Below are positions 51,015 through 59,570 of a stretch of DNA of 64,000 nucleotides, piece after piece. The translations under genes were made by a program, and so were the position numbers. Below the pieces are notes generated by a model. The model made no database searches and was not told where the DNA came from. It worked only from the letters and a program-made list of their open reading frames with translations. The stretch comes from CAVZZG01 sp963779685. Its GTDB lineage: Bacteria > Actinomycetota > Thermoleophilia > Gaiellales > F1-60-MAGs149. The stretch spans positions 744,001-808,000 of the forward strand of contig CAVZZG010000003.1 of NCBI GenBank assembly GCA_963779685.1, written 5' to 3'. Every line of letters starts with the position of its first letter. The stretch's first letter is position 1.

Positions 51015-51838
51015 GCCAGGTCGGCCATGGTCGAGTGACGGATGATGGCGGCAAGCTCGGCCGGCCGCTCCAGCATGGGCAGGTGGCCCACGTCGTGGAT
51101 GAGGTGCACCGGGATGCCCGGGCGGGCCGCCCGCGCCTCGTCGACGCCGGCCGGTGACAGCAGCCGGTCCTCCGTGCCCCACACCAGGTCGACGGGCATC
51201 GGCAGCCGGCGGAGCGCGCTGCGGATGTCGGCGTGCATGGCGGTCTTGACGCCCTGGCGGATCCGGGTCGCGCCGCGAGATGCCTCCAGCACGAGCCGCG
51301 CGTCGGACGCGTGGAGCCGCTCCGGGTGGTGCACGACGCGCCCGAACATCACCCGCCGCGCCTGCGCGCTGGTGGCCACCGGCCGCCCGAGCTCGCGGCG
51401 GACACCGATGAGCGCCTCCAGGATGCGGCCGATCGCCTCGCCCGGGAGGGCCAGCCGCGGCTGCAGCCCCGCCGGTGCCACCAGGACGAGGCGCCGAACG
51501 AGGCCCGGATGCCGGTCGGCGAGCGTCACGGCGACCAGGCCGCCGAGGGAGTGGCCGACCAGCAGGCAGTCGGTCGCGCCCAGGTCTCGCAGCACGGCGA
51601 CCAGGACGTCGGCCACCGATGACGGCGAGAAGCCGACCCCGACCGGGTCGCTGCCGGCGTAGCCCGGAAGGTCGGGGGCCAGCACTCGCGCATCGCGCGA
51701 CAGATCGCGCCTGACCCGGTGCCAGGACCGGTGCGACGACCCCATGCCGTGCAGCAGGACGACCGGCTTGCCCGCGCCGGACTCCTCGACGACCACGGTG
51801 CCGTGCGGCAGGTGCACCCGCACCAGCTCCGGTGTCAA
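51011..51838 (-). CDS. Alpha/beta hydrolase
   Basis: 275 aa starting at a TTG (51838) that overlaps the stop of the upstream gene (TTGA). It has the oxyanion strand LLHGMGSSHRSW, nucleophile GHSLGGLVAVTLADRHP, Asp in VWGTEDRLLSP and His in IHDVGHLPMLE, a full catalytic triad of the epoxide-hydrolase/haloperoxidase-like group. Probably cytosolic. It sits between the PF10081-type gene and the phosphatase in one operon; substrate unknown. Confidence 0.88.
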   Translation of the reverse strand: MTPELVRVHLPHGTVVVEESGAGKPVVLLHGMGSSHRSWHRVRRDLSRDARVLAPDLPGYAGSDPVGVGFSPSSVADVLVAVLRDLGATDCLLVGHSLGGLVAVTLADRHPGLVRRLVLVAPAGLQPRLALPGEAIGRILEALIGVRRELGRPVATSAQARRVMFGRVVHHPERLHASDARLVLEASRGATRIRQGVKTAMHADIRSALRRLPMPVDLVWGTEDRLLSPAGVDEARAARPGIPVHLIHDVGHLPMLERPAELAAIIRHSTMADLA

Positions 51839-53349
51839 CGCGTGAGCTCCCGGCGGAGCGCGCGCACACGCGCCGCCCTGGCCTGCTCGCGCTCGATCAC
51901 GGTGTCGGCCACGTCACGAACGGTCGCGCGGTCGGCGCCGAAGCCGAACGCGAGGTTGATCGCCAGGGGGACCTCGCGGCGGTAGTCGTGCGCAATCGAC
52001 TGCGGCCGCGCCGACGTCCAGTTCGTCGAGCGGATCACGTCGACGACGACCTGCACGAACGTGACCCCGGGGATCCAGCGGACGTCGGCAGGGACGCCGA
52101 GCCGCTCCCGACCCGGCTCCGTGAGCCAGGGCGGACGATGCCACAGCAGGCTGACGCCGGAGAAGAGCGCCACCGGATCGGTGGGCCGCCAGAGGAAGGC
52201 GTACCGGATGACGGCCGCGTCGACCGGGTCGTGGTGGAGCAGCTCGTGCACCTCGAGGAAGACCATGGTCTCGTCGACCGGGATGGTGCGGCGGCGCGCC
52301 TTGCGGACGAAGCGGGAGAACCACGGTGTCCCCACCCAGAGCGCCCGGTCCACGCCGAACGCCCGCAGCGCGTTCACGCCGCCGTCGCCGAACACCTCCT
52401 GGCTCGCCCAGGCCCCGAGGCTCTCGCCGTAGACCACGAGCTCCGGCGCGTCGTCGCCCTGCTGCTCGAGACGCCGGCGCAGCGCCGCCAGCAGCTCGCG
52501 GTGCGTGGCGGCCGCGATGGGCACCTTCAACGGCATCAGCAGCGTACGCCGGTCGTGGTACTGCACCGTCACCAGCGCGATGTCGCCATCCGCGAGCACC
52601 TCCGCCGACTCCGTCGCGACCGGGTTGACGTAGCCGCGCAGCGTCGCCGAGCAGACCACGATCCGCCGGCGCCGCAGCCCGCCCAGCCGCTCCAGTTCGA
52701 TCACCGCCAGCTCGGCGCGCGTCGCGGGGTCGGGCGCGCTGCGAACGCCCACGAACACGCGCACCGGGTCCTGTGCGAGCCCGGTCGCGGCGCCCGCGAG
52801 GAACCGCGTCCCCTCGTAGTCGAGCGACTCGCGCGGCGCGACGCTGCCCACCCCACCAGAGACGGAGTCGAGGTACGCGTCAGCCGGGTAGGTCGACAGC
52901 CGGGGTCTGCGGGGCCGAAGCCGGCCCCGCGCGACCCGAACGCCGGCAGCGGTGGCCGCCACCGCCGCGACGATGCCGACGCCGCCGATCCGCCGCCGGC
53001 GCGGCGCGACGGTGCCGAGCAGGGCGCCGATGGCGGCCACGCGCGCCGCCGTCCCGACGGCCGAAACCACGGGCGTCGGATGCCGCGGCAACTCGGCCGC
53101 AGTCGCCGCCAGGCCCGCCGCCACGAGGGCCGCACGAGCGGCGGGCATCCCACCCGGGGCGACGGCAGCCACACGCCGTACGAGCGCCTCGGTGAGGGCC
53201 CCGGCGAAGGCGCCGATGCCGGCCGAGCCCAGCGAGACCACGACCTGGTCCTGGCGCCGGCGGGCCACCAGCGACGGGGTGAAGGACAGCGCCAGCCCGA
53301 GCGCGGCCATGAGGCGGGCAGTGTCGCGGTGCTCCTGGCGCGACGGCAC
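51835..53349 (-). CDS. Membrane alpha/beta-hydrolase of the PF10081 type
   Basis: 504 aa. The N-terminal about 150 residues are Ala-rich with several predicted membrane helices. The C-terminal domain carries RVFVGVRSAPDPATRAELAV, VVYGESLGAWASQEVF (Ser nucleophile elbow G-E-S-L-G) and ALWVGTPWFSRFVRK, the pattern of the actinobacterial alpha/beta-hydrolase family 9. No substrate is established for the family; a role on lipids or the envelope is often assumed. First gene of a three-gene operon. Confidence 0.85.
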   Translation of the reverse strand: MPSRQEHRDTARLMAALGLALSFTPSLVARRRQDQVVVSLGSAGIGAFAGALTEALVRRVAAVAPGGMPAARAALVAAGLAATAAELPRHPTPVVSAVGTAARVAAIGALLGTVAPRRRRIGGVGIVAAVAATAAGVRVARGRLRPRRPRLSTYPADAYLDSVSGGVGSVAPRESLDYEGTRFLAGAATGLAQDPVRVFVGVRSAPDPATRAELAVIELERLGGLRRRRIVVCSATLRGYVNPVATESAEVLADGDIALVTVQYHDRRTLLMPLKVPIAAATHRELLAALRRRLEQQGDDAPELVVYGESLGAWASQEVFGDGGVNALRAFGVDRALWVGTPWFSRFVRKARRRTIPVDETMVFLEVHELLHHDPVDAAVIRYAFLWRPTDPVALFSGVSLLWHRPPWLTEPGRERLGVPADVRWIPGVTFVQVVVDVIRSTNWTSARPQSIAHDYRREVPLAINLAFGFGADRATVRDVADTVIEREQARAARVRALRRELTR

Positions 53350-53358
53350 GGAGCGGGG

Positions 53359-53736
53359 TCAGTGCTGGTGCGCGGCGGGCAGGCCGAGTCGCTCGCACGT
53401 CTGCGGGCCGCAGTCGTACTGGATCAGCACCGCCGCCTGGTCGCCGACCACCCAGCCGTCGTGGCCCGGCGCGATGACCATCGGCGCCGGGGCCGTGTAG
53501 GTGTGCTCGCAGCCGTCGCCGTAGCGCACCACCATCGAGCCCTGGACGAGGAACCCCACGTGGGCGTGCATGCAGAGGTCCGTGTGCGTCACGGGACCCA
53601 TGTGCGTCGTCCACCGCCATCCAGCCGGATAGATCACACGCTTGATGCGACCGGTGCCCGCCGGGACCTCGTCGACGACCACACCGCCGATCTCCGTGCG
53701 GGTGGCGTCCGTGACCGGGTCTTCGAGGACGCTCAT
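53359..53736 (-). CDS. Cupin-domain protein
   Basis: 125 aa from the ATG at 53736; the longer frame is a shadow. Cupin metal residues lie in THTDLCMHAHVGFLVQGSMV and the second motif in APMVIAPGHDGWVVGD. A C-terminal DCGPQTCERLG adds two Cys that could bind metal or form a disulfide. Coupled to the preceding 77-aa gene by ATGA. Function unknown; possibly ligand sensing. Confidence 0.8.
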   Translation of the reverse strand: MSVLEDPVTDATRTEIGGVVVDEVPAGTGRIKRVIYPAGWRWTTHMGPVTHTDLCMHAHVGFLVQGSMVVRYGDGCEHTYTAPAPMVIAPGHDGWVVGDQAAVLIQYDCGPQTCERLGLPAAHQH

Positions 53737-53966
53737 TCCGACCCCTCCTCGCTGTCGATCCGCTCGATCTCCTCGAAGCGGCAGTGCACCTCCTGGCCCG
53801 CGAACTCGACCAGTGCCAGCAGTTCGATCTCGAGCCCGTGCGGATGCGGCGTCCACTCCGCCCGGTGGTAGATGCCGGGCGTACCCGGCTCGACCGGCGG
53901 ATCGGCGTGCGCGATCGAGCTCACGGCGCGCACCGGATCGCCCGGCCTCCAGTCAGAATCCGGCAT
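53733..53966 (-). CDS. Small hypothetical protein
   Basis: 77 aa, not recognised, acidic (ends in EEIERIDSEEGSE) with several Pro/His/Trp residues (YHRAEWTPHPHGLEIE). The C-terminal strand pattern LEIELLALVEFAGQEVHCRFE suggests a small beta-barrel. It overlaps the cupin gene start, so the two are made together and may interact. Confidence 0.6.
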   Translation of the reverse strand: MPDSDWRPGDPVRAVSSIAHADPPVEPGTPGIYHRAEWTPHPHGLEIELLALVEFAGQEVHCRFEEIERIDSEEGSE

Positions 53967-53975
53967 GCCGGCAGT

Positions 53976-54881
53976 CTACGCCGTGCAGACGCCCGCCATG
54001 CACGTGCCGCCGGGGCAGGTGGTGCCATCGGCGACGGGCGGGAAGGAGGGCGTGCCGCCCACGCAGACCGGCGTCACGCACGGGTTGCTGCTGGACGGCA
54101 GGTCGGTGTCGTCGTTCACCGTCGTGAACCCACCGGCGCCGTCGCAGACAACCCGCTTGCAGTCGCCGGCGGTCTGGGTATCGCCCGGCGTTCCGGCCAC
54201 CGCGAACGTGGCGCCGCAGTGGCCGCCCACGCAGGTCCGCGTCGAGCACACGGTGTCGGTACCGGGACAGTCGGCGGGGCTCGAGCAGGCGCCGGTGCAG
54301 GCCGCCGTGTCGAACGTACAGGTGTTGGTGCACGCCAGCGTGCCGCCGGCAAAGCCCAGCCCGGCGCACGTCTGACCGCCGAGATCGGCCCCATCGCACT
54401 GCTCGCCGGCCTCGATCACGCCGTTGCCGCAGACGGCCCCAGCGGCCTGGCACAGGCCAGTCACGCAGGTCTGGTTCCCGCTGCACGTCGTTCCGCAGGC
54501 ACCGCAGTTGGCGTGGTTCGTCGCGAGATCCACGCACGTGCCGCCGCAGGTCGTGAGGCCCTGGGCACATCGGGGGGTGCACGTGCAGGGAATCGCGACG
54601 CACTTCCCCTTGCGGCACAGCTGGTTTGCGCTACAGACCTTGCCGCAGCGGCCGCAGTTGTCGGGGTCGATGTTGATGTCGCGACACAGGCCCTTGCACG
54701 CCTTCATGCCCTTCGGGCACACCGTCGCGGCGTCGGCGGTGTCGGCTTCCGAGAGGGCGACGACAGCCGCCCCGCCGCCGATGAAGGCCGCCGCCAGCCG
54801 CCGGAACATGGACCTGCGCGGCAGGGTGCCCTCGCTGCCGGCCATGCGGCGGGCGAGATCGTCGAGGCGGTCGTCGATCAT
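53976..54881 (-). CDS. Exported 36-cysteine protein with Tat-type signal
   Basis: 301 aa from the ATG at 54881. A twin-arginine-like segment (LPRRSMFRRLAAAFIGGG) near residue 20 is followed by a hydrophobic stretch ending ADA. The mature part contains 36 Cys, none in the signal, in repeated modules such as NCGRCGKVCSANQLCRKGKC and NCGACGTTCSGNQTCVTGLC, then a DUF4215-type CGNGVIEAGEQCDG. No catalytic site is visible. It must be heavily disulfide-bonded outside the membrane. The start overlaps the MauE-thioredoxin gene (ATGA), which probably supplies the oxidising or isomerising activity. Confidence 0.8.
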   Translation of the reverse strand: MIDDRLDDLARRMAGSEGTLPRRSMFRRLAAAFIGGGAAVVALSEADTADAATVCPKGMKACKGLCRDINIDPDNCGRCGKVCSANQLCRKGKCVAIPCTCTPRCAQGLTTCGGTCVDLATNHANCGACGTTCSGNQTCVTGLCQAAGAVCGNGVIEAGEQCDGADLGGQTCAGLGFAGGTLACTNTCTFDTAACTGACSSPADCPGTDTVCSTRTCVGGHCGATFAVAGTPGDTQTAGDCKRVVCDGAGGFTTVNDDTDLPSSSNPCVTPVCVGGTPSFPPVADGTTCPGGTCMAGVCTA

Positions 54882-56230
54882 CGCGCCATCGCCTCCTCGT
54901 CGACGGGCGCCCCGTCGAGCGACGCAAGCACGGCGGGCCCGCCGACCGCGTGCTCCCGGCGGGCGGCGCCGTCCGGCGAGACCTCGACCGCGATGGGCGT
55001 CCCGGAGACCCCGAACGACTGCATGATCGCGCCGTCGGCATCGATCACCACCGTCGCAGCCAGTCCCTCCACCGGCCGCCGCGAGACCACCACCAGATCC
55101 CTGCCGCCGGGGCGCGGACGCCATCGCTGGAGATCCGGGAGGATGGCCGCGCAGTACGGGCAGGCCGGATCGAAGAAGAGCACGAGCCGCGTGCCCTCCT
55201 GGGCGGCGACGCCCGGCAGTTGCGGCGCCTGTTTCGGCTCGTCATCGATCGTGGCAACGGCAGCGACCAGCGCGCGGATCGCCGGTGCGCCGCTCACCAG
55301 GCGCCGCCCGATGGTGCCATCGGCCGCGATCAGCACCGCTCCGGGCGTGCCGGCGTACCGGTAGGACGCGGCGACGGCGTCGTCGGACTGCAGGACGACG
55401 CGCTCGAGCCCGTGCTCCGAGGCCTTGGCCCGGACGAGGTCGTGCTCGCCGGCGATCAGCACCGCAACCGTGAGCTGCCCGGCGAGGTCGCGCTGCCAGG
55501 CGGCGATGTCGGGCAGGAGGGCGTCGCACGGCGCGCAGCGGGCGTCGCCGAAGATCAGCAGCAGCGGCCGCCCGGCCTCGAGCAGGCGCTCGAGCGACGC
55601 GGCCCGGCCGTCGAGGTCGACGGCGTCGAACCGGGGCGCAGTGGCGCCGACGGGGAGACCGCCGGCGACGACCGTCGGCCGGATCTCACCCGGGCCGGCT
55701 TCGAGTTGATCGATGCGGCGCAGGAGCCGGCCGTTCTGGCGAAGCACCAGCAGGCACGCGGCGGCGCTCGCCAGCGCGACCACGAGCGCCGCACCGGCGA
55801 CGACGGCGAGCACCGATGGCCGCCACGTGACCGGGCCGTCGGCGACGACCACGGCGACCGCGAGCGCCGCCAGCCCTGCATTCCGGAGCAGCGTGTGACC
55901 ACCGACGGGGCCCCGCGAGAGCGCGCCGAAGCAGTTGCATGCCGGACGCCTCCCGGCTCGCAGGGCACGGGCCACGACGGCCGTGAAGACGAGCAGCAGA
56001 GCGAGCGTCGCCAGTGCCGCCGGGCGGCTGGCGAATCCGGACGCGAGCCATCCCGCCAGCAGGATCTCGATGCCCGCCGTGGCGACGACGACCGCTGGCG
56101 CGATGCGACGCGGGGCGCCGAGTCCCTCCGCCGCCAGCGCGGCATCGCGCACCCGGCTCGCCTTCGCGGCAGCGGCGACGATGAGGACCAGGGCCAGAAC
56201 GATGCGCGCAACCAGGGCCACGATCTCCAC
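54878..56230 (-). CDS. MauE-like membrane protein fused to two thioredoxin-like domains
   Basis: 450 aa. Residues 1-165 are a MauE/DoxX-type four-helix membrane domain with the characteristic ACNCFG (Cys98, Cys100). Two thioredoxin-fold domains follow: the first with CAPC (Cys232/Cys235, DARCAPCDALLPDI) and a cis-Pro in AGTPGAVL, the second with CPYC (Cys357/Cys360, DPACPYCAAILPDL) and a cis-Pro in SGTPIAVE. MauE and the thioredoxin-like MauD are separate proteins needed to form the six disulfides of methylamine dehydrogenase small subunit; here they appear fused. The next gene encodes the 36-Cys exported protein, a natural client. Confidence 0.85.
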   Translation of the reverse strand: MEIVALVARIVLALVLIVAAAAKASRVRDAALAAEGLGAPRRIAPAVVVATAGIEILLAGWLASGFASRPAALATLALLLVFTAVVARALRAGRRPACNCFGALSRGPVGGHTLLRNAGLAALAVAVVVADGPVTWRPSVLAVVAGAALVVALASAAACLLVLRQNGRLLRRIDQLEAGPGEIRPTVVAGGLPVGATAPRFDAVDLDGRAASLERLLEAGRPLLLIFGDARCAPCDALLPDIAAWQRDLAGQLTVAVLIAGEHDLVRAKASEHGLERVVLQSDDAVAASYRYAGTPGAVLIAADGTIGRRLVSGAPAIRALVAAVATIDDEPKQAPQLPGVAAQEGTRLVLFFDPACPYCAAILPDLQRWRPRPGGRDLVVVSRRPVEGLAATVVIDADGAIMQSFGVSGTPIAVEVSPDGAARREHAVGGPAVLASLDGAPVDEEAMAR

Positions 56231-56300
56231 AGCGAGGTCTCCTTCTCGTTCGCTGCGGGAACGCTACAGACCGGCCCCCCGAGCACGACGCCCGGTCAGG

Positions 56301-56717
56301 TCAGCGCACGATCAGCACGTCGCACTGCGCGGTGTTCGCGACGCGCGTCGAGACCGAACCCAGCGCCAGGCGGCCGATCAGGCCGTGCCCGCGGGTGCCG
56401 ATGGCGATGGCCTCGGCACCGCATCGCTCTGCCTCGGCCACGATCACCTCGGCCGGGTCGGCGAACGAGTCGCCGGCGATCGGCAGCGCGCGGGCCCTGA
56501 CGCCTCGCTCCACGAGTTCGGCGACGACCTCCTGCAGCTCGAGCTGCTCGGCGACGACCTCCTCCGGGTCGACGTCCGCCGGCGCGTAGTCCTCGGGCAC
56601 GATCTGCGGCAGGACGTGGATCAGCACCAGCTCGCCGTCGCCGACGAGCCGGGCCGCGTGGTCGAGTGCCCGCCGTGCCGGCGGCGAGCCGTCGAATGCG
56701 ACCAGGATCCGCTCCAT
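56301..56717 (-). CDS. Universal stress protein (UspA family)
   Basis: 138 aa. MERILVAFDGSPPARRALDH at the start and the ATP-binding loop GTRGHGLIGRLALGSVS (G-2x-G-9x-G-S) mark an ATP-binding UspA protein. Single domain. The start is supported by TAGGCT six bases upstream. Likely induced by stress or growth arrest; no partner visible. Confidence 0.92.
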   Translation of the reverse strand: MERILVAFDGSPPARRALDHAARLVGDGELVLIHVLPQIVPEDYAPADVDPEEVVAEQLELQEVVAELVERGVRARALPIAGDSFADPAEVIVAEAERCGAEAIAIGTRGHGLIGRLALGSVSTRVANTAQCDVLIVR

Positions 56718-56723
56718 GCCCGA

Positions 56724-56729
56724 AGCCTA
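56724..56729 (-). promoter_or_regulatory. -10 element of the uspA-like gene, leaderless arrangement
   Basis: TAGGCT on the minus strand, six bases, ATG at 56717. Confidence 0.5.
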
Positions 56730-56765
56730 CCCATCAATGCCCCGGCCGCGCCGGTGCACGCAGCG

Positions 56766-57111
56766 CTACCAGGCGCTTCCGGCCGACTCGTCCATGGCGG
56801 CGTTGGCTGCGGTCGCGGCGTCGTTGTGCCGTTGGACGAGGAAGACGCAGGCGCCGACGTTGACCACCAGGAACAGCAACGGGATCGGAGGTGGCCGCGC
56901 CGCCGCTCGGGAGCGCGAAGCCGATCGCGAGCTCCGCGAGGACGATGAGGAGCGCCCAGTACCAGCGGATCACGTAGAAGAACCCGAACGGGCCGAGGAG
57001 GACGGCGAGCACGACGGCGAGCCAGGTCTTCTTCGGCCGCACCGCGACCGGCCGTGGCTGCGAGTAGCCGACCGGCTCCGGGTGGACCACGGGATCTTGC
57101 GGGTCGCTCAT
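56766..57111 (-). CDS. Small membrane protein, probably frameshifted
   Basis: The frame from the ATG at 57111 begins with a Pro-rich segment and two membrane helices (TWLAVVLAVLLGPFGFFYVI, YWALLIVLAELAIGFALP), then turns into an Arg-rich shadow ending at 56734. In the next frame, from about 56890, a third helix appears (IPLLFLVVNVGACVFLVQRH) with an ordinary polar tail ending at 56766. One extra base near 56885-56895 would explain this, giving a 114-aa three-helix protein. Either a sequencing error or a broken gene. Function unknown. Confidence 0.6.
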
Positions 57112-57187
57112 GCCGGCCTCCGTCTCCTCGATGTACCGCGAGCATACGCCGTCGCTCCCCGGCCGTCGCGGCGGGCGCGGGCGACGG

Positions 57188-57841
57188 TCAGATGGAGACG
57201 GGGTCGATCACACCCGCCGATGCGAGCCCATCCAGGATCAGCTGCACGGCGATGGCCGCGATGAGGAAGGCGAAGACCTTCTCGGTGACCAGCATGCGGC
57301 TCTCGTCGAGCCGCTCGCTGACCCGGTTCGCGCCACGAAAGACGATCACGTCGAACAGCAGGACGAGCGCCAGGATTGCGAGGTCGACGCCAAGGACGGC
57401 GAGCGACTCCGCCTCGCCGGAAATCGTCACCAGCGCCACGATCCCGATCGGGTTGAGCAGGTAGGGGACGGCCAGTGGCACCCGCGCGAGCCGCATCGGA
57501 TGGTCGTCCCGAACAGGGTGCGGCTCCGGCGATCGCACCACGCCTGCGACCGCCGTCGCCAGCAGCATCAGCCCGCCCGCGATCGACAGCGACGCGACGC
57601 TGAAGTGCAGCAGTGTCCGCAGCAGCTCGCCGAGCACGATCAGCGCGAGCGCGGTCGTCCCCGCCGTGACGAGCATCTGGCGCAGCACCCGCGTCTTGGT
57701 GGCGTCGTCCAGCGTCGCCGTGATCTCCAGGTACGGGACGAGCGCCAGCTTGGGGCCGATGCCGATCAGGAGCAGAAGGAACGCGTCGATGACACCCGCG
57801 GTCGTGACCGAGCTGGAATCCACCGGCCGAGCGTAGGGCAT
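57188..57841 (-). CDS. MarC-family membrane protein
   Basis: 217 aa with six predicted membrane helices. The N-terminal FLLLLIGIGPKLALVPYLEI, the central RVPLAVPYLLNPIGIVALVT and the C-terminal KVFAFLIAAIAVQLILDGL match the MarC/UPF0056 family, in which the G-P-K/N-P repeats mark the two halves. Transport substrate unknown; no proven role in drug resistance. GTG at 57823 is an alternative start. Confidence 0.85.
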   Translation of the reverse strand: MPYARPVDSSSVTTAGVIDAFLLLLIGIGPKLALVPYLEITATLDDATKTRVLRQMLVTAGTTALALIVLGELLRTLLHFSVASLSIAGGLMLLATAVAGVVRSPEPHPVRDDHPMRLARVPLAVPYLLNPIGIVALVTISGEAESLAVLGVDLAILALVLLFDVIVFRGANRVSERLDESRMLVTEKVFAFLIAAIAVQLILDGLASAGVIDPVSI

Positions 57842-57842
57842 C

Positions 57843-57970
57843 CACCCCCGAGCGACCGCCGGCCCGCCGCCGGCAGCCGTCGAGCGAACGGCGGCCCGCC
57901 AACCGAAGCCATCGAGCGAACATTGGCCCGCCGACCACGACCGTCGAGCGAACGCAGGCCCGGGACAGTC
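57843..57970. repeat. Four degenerate 32-bp tandem repeats
   Basis: Units begin at 57843, 57875, 57907 and 57939; all share GAGCGAAC followed by GGCCCGCC, with units two to four starting near GTCGAGCGAACG. More diverged copies appear at about 58080-58140. The period is not a multiple of three, and no gene is called here. Confidence 0.65.
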
Positions 57971-58020
57971 CCATCCGAATCGCAGCCATCCGACCACGCG
58001 CCAGCCGGGGACTGTCCCCG
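57961..58020. repeat. Two GGGGAC-GTCCCC palindromes
   Basis: CGGGACAGTCCCA (57961-57973) and CGGGGACTGTCCCCG (58006-58020) belong to the same palindrome family as the element at 25241-25492. Confidence 0.55.
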
Positions 58021-58204
58021 TCCACAAGCCGCCGACCAGCCACAGGCAGCGAGGCAATCGGAGCGAGCAGTCACCACGACGCCGGAGCGAACGCCGATCC
58101 GCGCACCGCCACCGCCGGCGAACGCAGGCCCGCCCACCACGGAGTCCGTGGACGAGCCGCGATAGGCGGGGCGTCAGTGTCCCGACTGCCGTCGGGCGTT
58201 CGCC

Positions 58205-58282
58205 AGGAGGACCGCCTCCCCCAGGAAACGCACGCTCGCCTACGGCTCGCATGTATTTCCCAGGGGAGGACCGTCCCCCCGC
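58205..58282. repeat. Imperfect 23-bp-arm inverted repeat
   Basis: The left arm (about 58207-58228, with GACCGCCTCCCCCAGGAAA) is nearly complementary to the right arm (about 58256-58280, with TTTCCCAGGGGAGGACCGTC); roughly three mismatches and one gap. The loop holds GCTCGCCTACGGCTCGC. It is probably a REP- or MITE-like element. The 57842-58326 gap contains only this and the repeats above. Confidence 0.55.
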
Positions 58283-58326
58283 TGCACTTCGCGAACCAGC
58301 GCGCGCTCAACGGCCGAGACTCGCGC

Positions 58327-58845
58327 CTAGGCAGTGAAGCTGAACGAGTTGATGAACCTCTCGAACTCCGCCGCAACGCAGTCGGAACATGCCAACCGAA
58401 ACACCGTATCCCCGCGGACAAAGGCAAGCTCGACCTGGTGATGGTCACCATCGACCTTCGTCCAGGAAGACGTCGCCCGCAACGCCCGGAGTCCATTGAA
58501 CTGAACGAAGGCCCGCGAGTCGATCGTCCCGTGAGCGCGCGCCATCTCGCTCTCCACGCCAGCCGTGAGCGTGTCATCGACATCGCGGGCTCCGACTCCG
58601 GGGACCGAGAAGATCGTGAGTGAGATATCGCGACCCTTGGTTCGGAGGTCGAAGTAGCTGAACGCCGGGGTTCCGTTGGAAGCTGGCCGCTGGAGCTGGG
58701 TCGGGTGGCCGGGGAACGAGACTTGGACGTTGAATTTCGCTGACCTCGTCGGCGCCCAGGATTCCGTGCTGCCCTGTGTTGATCCGCCGCAGCCGGCGGC
58801 GGCTGCCATGGCAAGGAGGAGGATGGCCCGGCGATGGAGGCGCAC
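58327..58845 (-). CDS. Small lipoprotein, function unknown
   Basis: 172 aa from the GTG at 58845; the open frame upstream lacks a signal. The lipobox is AAAAGCGGS about 20 residues in. The mature part (FNVQVSFPGHPTQLQRP, AFSYFDLRTKGRDISLTIFS, FERFINSFSF) resembles small actinobacterial lipoproteins that end with an FxxSF helix. Two Cys in LACSDCVAAEF could form a disulfide. GC looks lower than in core genes. It lies in a repeat-rich segment beside tRNA-Val that may be a relic element. Confidence 0.65.
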   Translation of the reverse strand: MRLHRRAILLLAMAAAAGCGGSTQGSTESWAPTRSAKFNVQVSFPGHPTQLQRPASNGTPAFSYFDLRTKGRDISLTIFSVPGVGARDVDDTLTAGVESEMARAHGTIDSRAFVQFNGLRALRATSSWTKVDGDHHQVELAFVRGDTVFRLACSDCVAAEFERFINSFSFTA

Positions 58846-59125
58846 GTCCTCGATATCGGCAAGCGCGGCAGAGGTACGGAGCGGGGTCGGCCGCCGAGGC
58901 CGCACCGCACCCAGTCCGGGCGAGGCGAGCGAGGTGCGGGACCACGAGTACCCACGACGCCTACCCGCCGCCTTGATCCTCGCGGCCACGCCTCTCCGCG
59001 AGCGTCCGACTACCGCCCGTCAACCGCACCGCCTCGCGCTCCGCCTCCAGCCGCAGACGTACGGCACCGTCGCCCGGCTCGATCGCACGCGCAGCAGACC
59101 TGCTCGACGCCGCCTACTGACCGAC

Positions 59126-59563
59126 TCAGGGGCGGATGGCGGGGCAGGAAAGGGCAGCGAGCCCACCAGGCGGTGACGCATCCACACGCAACTGCGTCAC
59201 GTTTGTCCCCGCGACAACTGCCGTGAATACGTACCCGCCGCCCTTCCAGTAGAACCCGGCAGGGCTACCAACCACGAGGGACGGGCGTGCATCTCCCATC
59301 GCAAGCAACGCGTCGGCAGGGAACATGCCGACCTTCAGGCCGCACCACGTCGCGACCCAGTGGGCGACGTCGGCCGAGGTTGGAGGCCGCGGGTCGGGGA
59401 GTTCCATCGAGACGGTGACGTCGGAGGTCGTCGGAGACGCATCCGTGATGATGGGGATGGTCTCCGTGGGTATCCCGGTGCCGAGGTCGGAGGCGGTGTC
59501 GCTGCACGCGGCCGCGCCCACGACCAGCACCAACAGGACCGCGACGAGGGCGACGAGCCTCAC
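59126..59563 (-). CDS. Small lipoprotein, function unknown
   Basis: 145 aa from the GTG at 59563, set by a TAGTAT hexamer seven bases upstream. The signal RLVALVAVLLVLVVGAAAC ends in a lipobox Cys. The mature protein has a Thr/Pro-rich linker, then a compact domain with HWVATWCGLKVGMFPADALL and a final GLAALSCPAIRP, two Cys that could pair. Not recognised. Neighbour of tRNA-Val and the CGTGACAC repeats. Confidence 0.65.
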   Translation of the reverse strand: MRLVALVAVLLVLVVGAAACSDTASDLGTGIPTETIPIITDASPTTSDVTVSMELPDPRPPTSADVAHWVATWCGLKVGMFPADALLAMGDARPSLVVGSPAGFYWKGGGYVFTAVVAGTNVTQLRVDASPPGGLAALSCPAIRP

Positions 59564-59570
59564 GCGCGAG

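Noticed and set aside
57843..57970. Possible CRISPR array (32-bp periodic repeats)
   Set aside because: The repeats are directly adjacent with no spacers, the units are degenerate and no cas gene is in the window.
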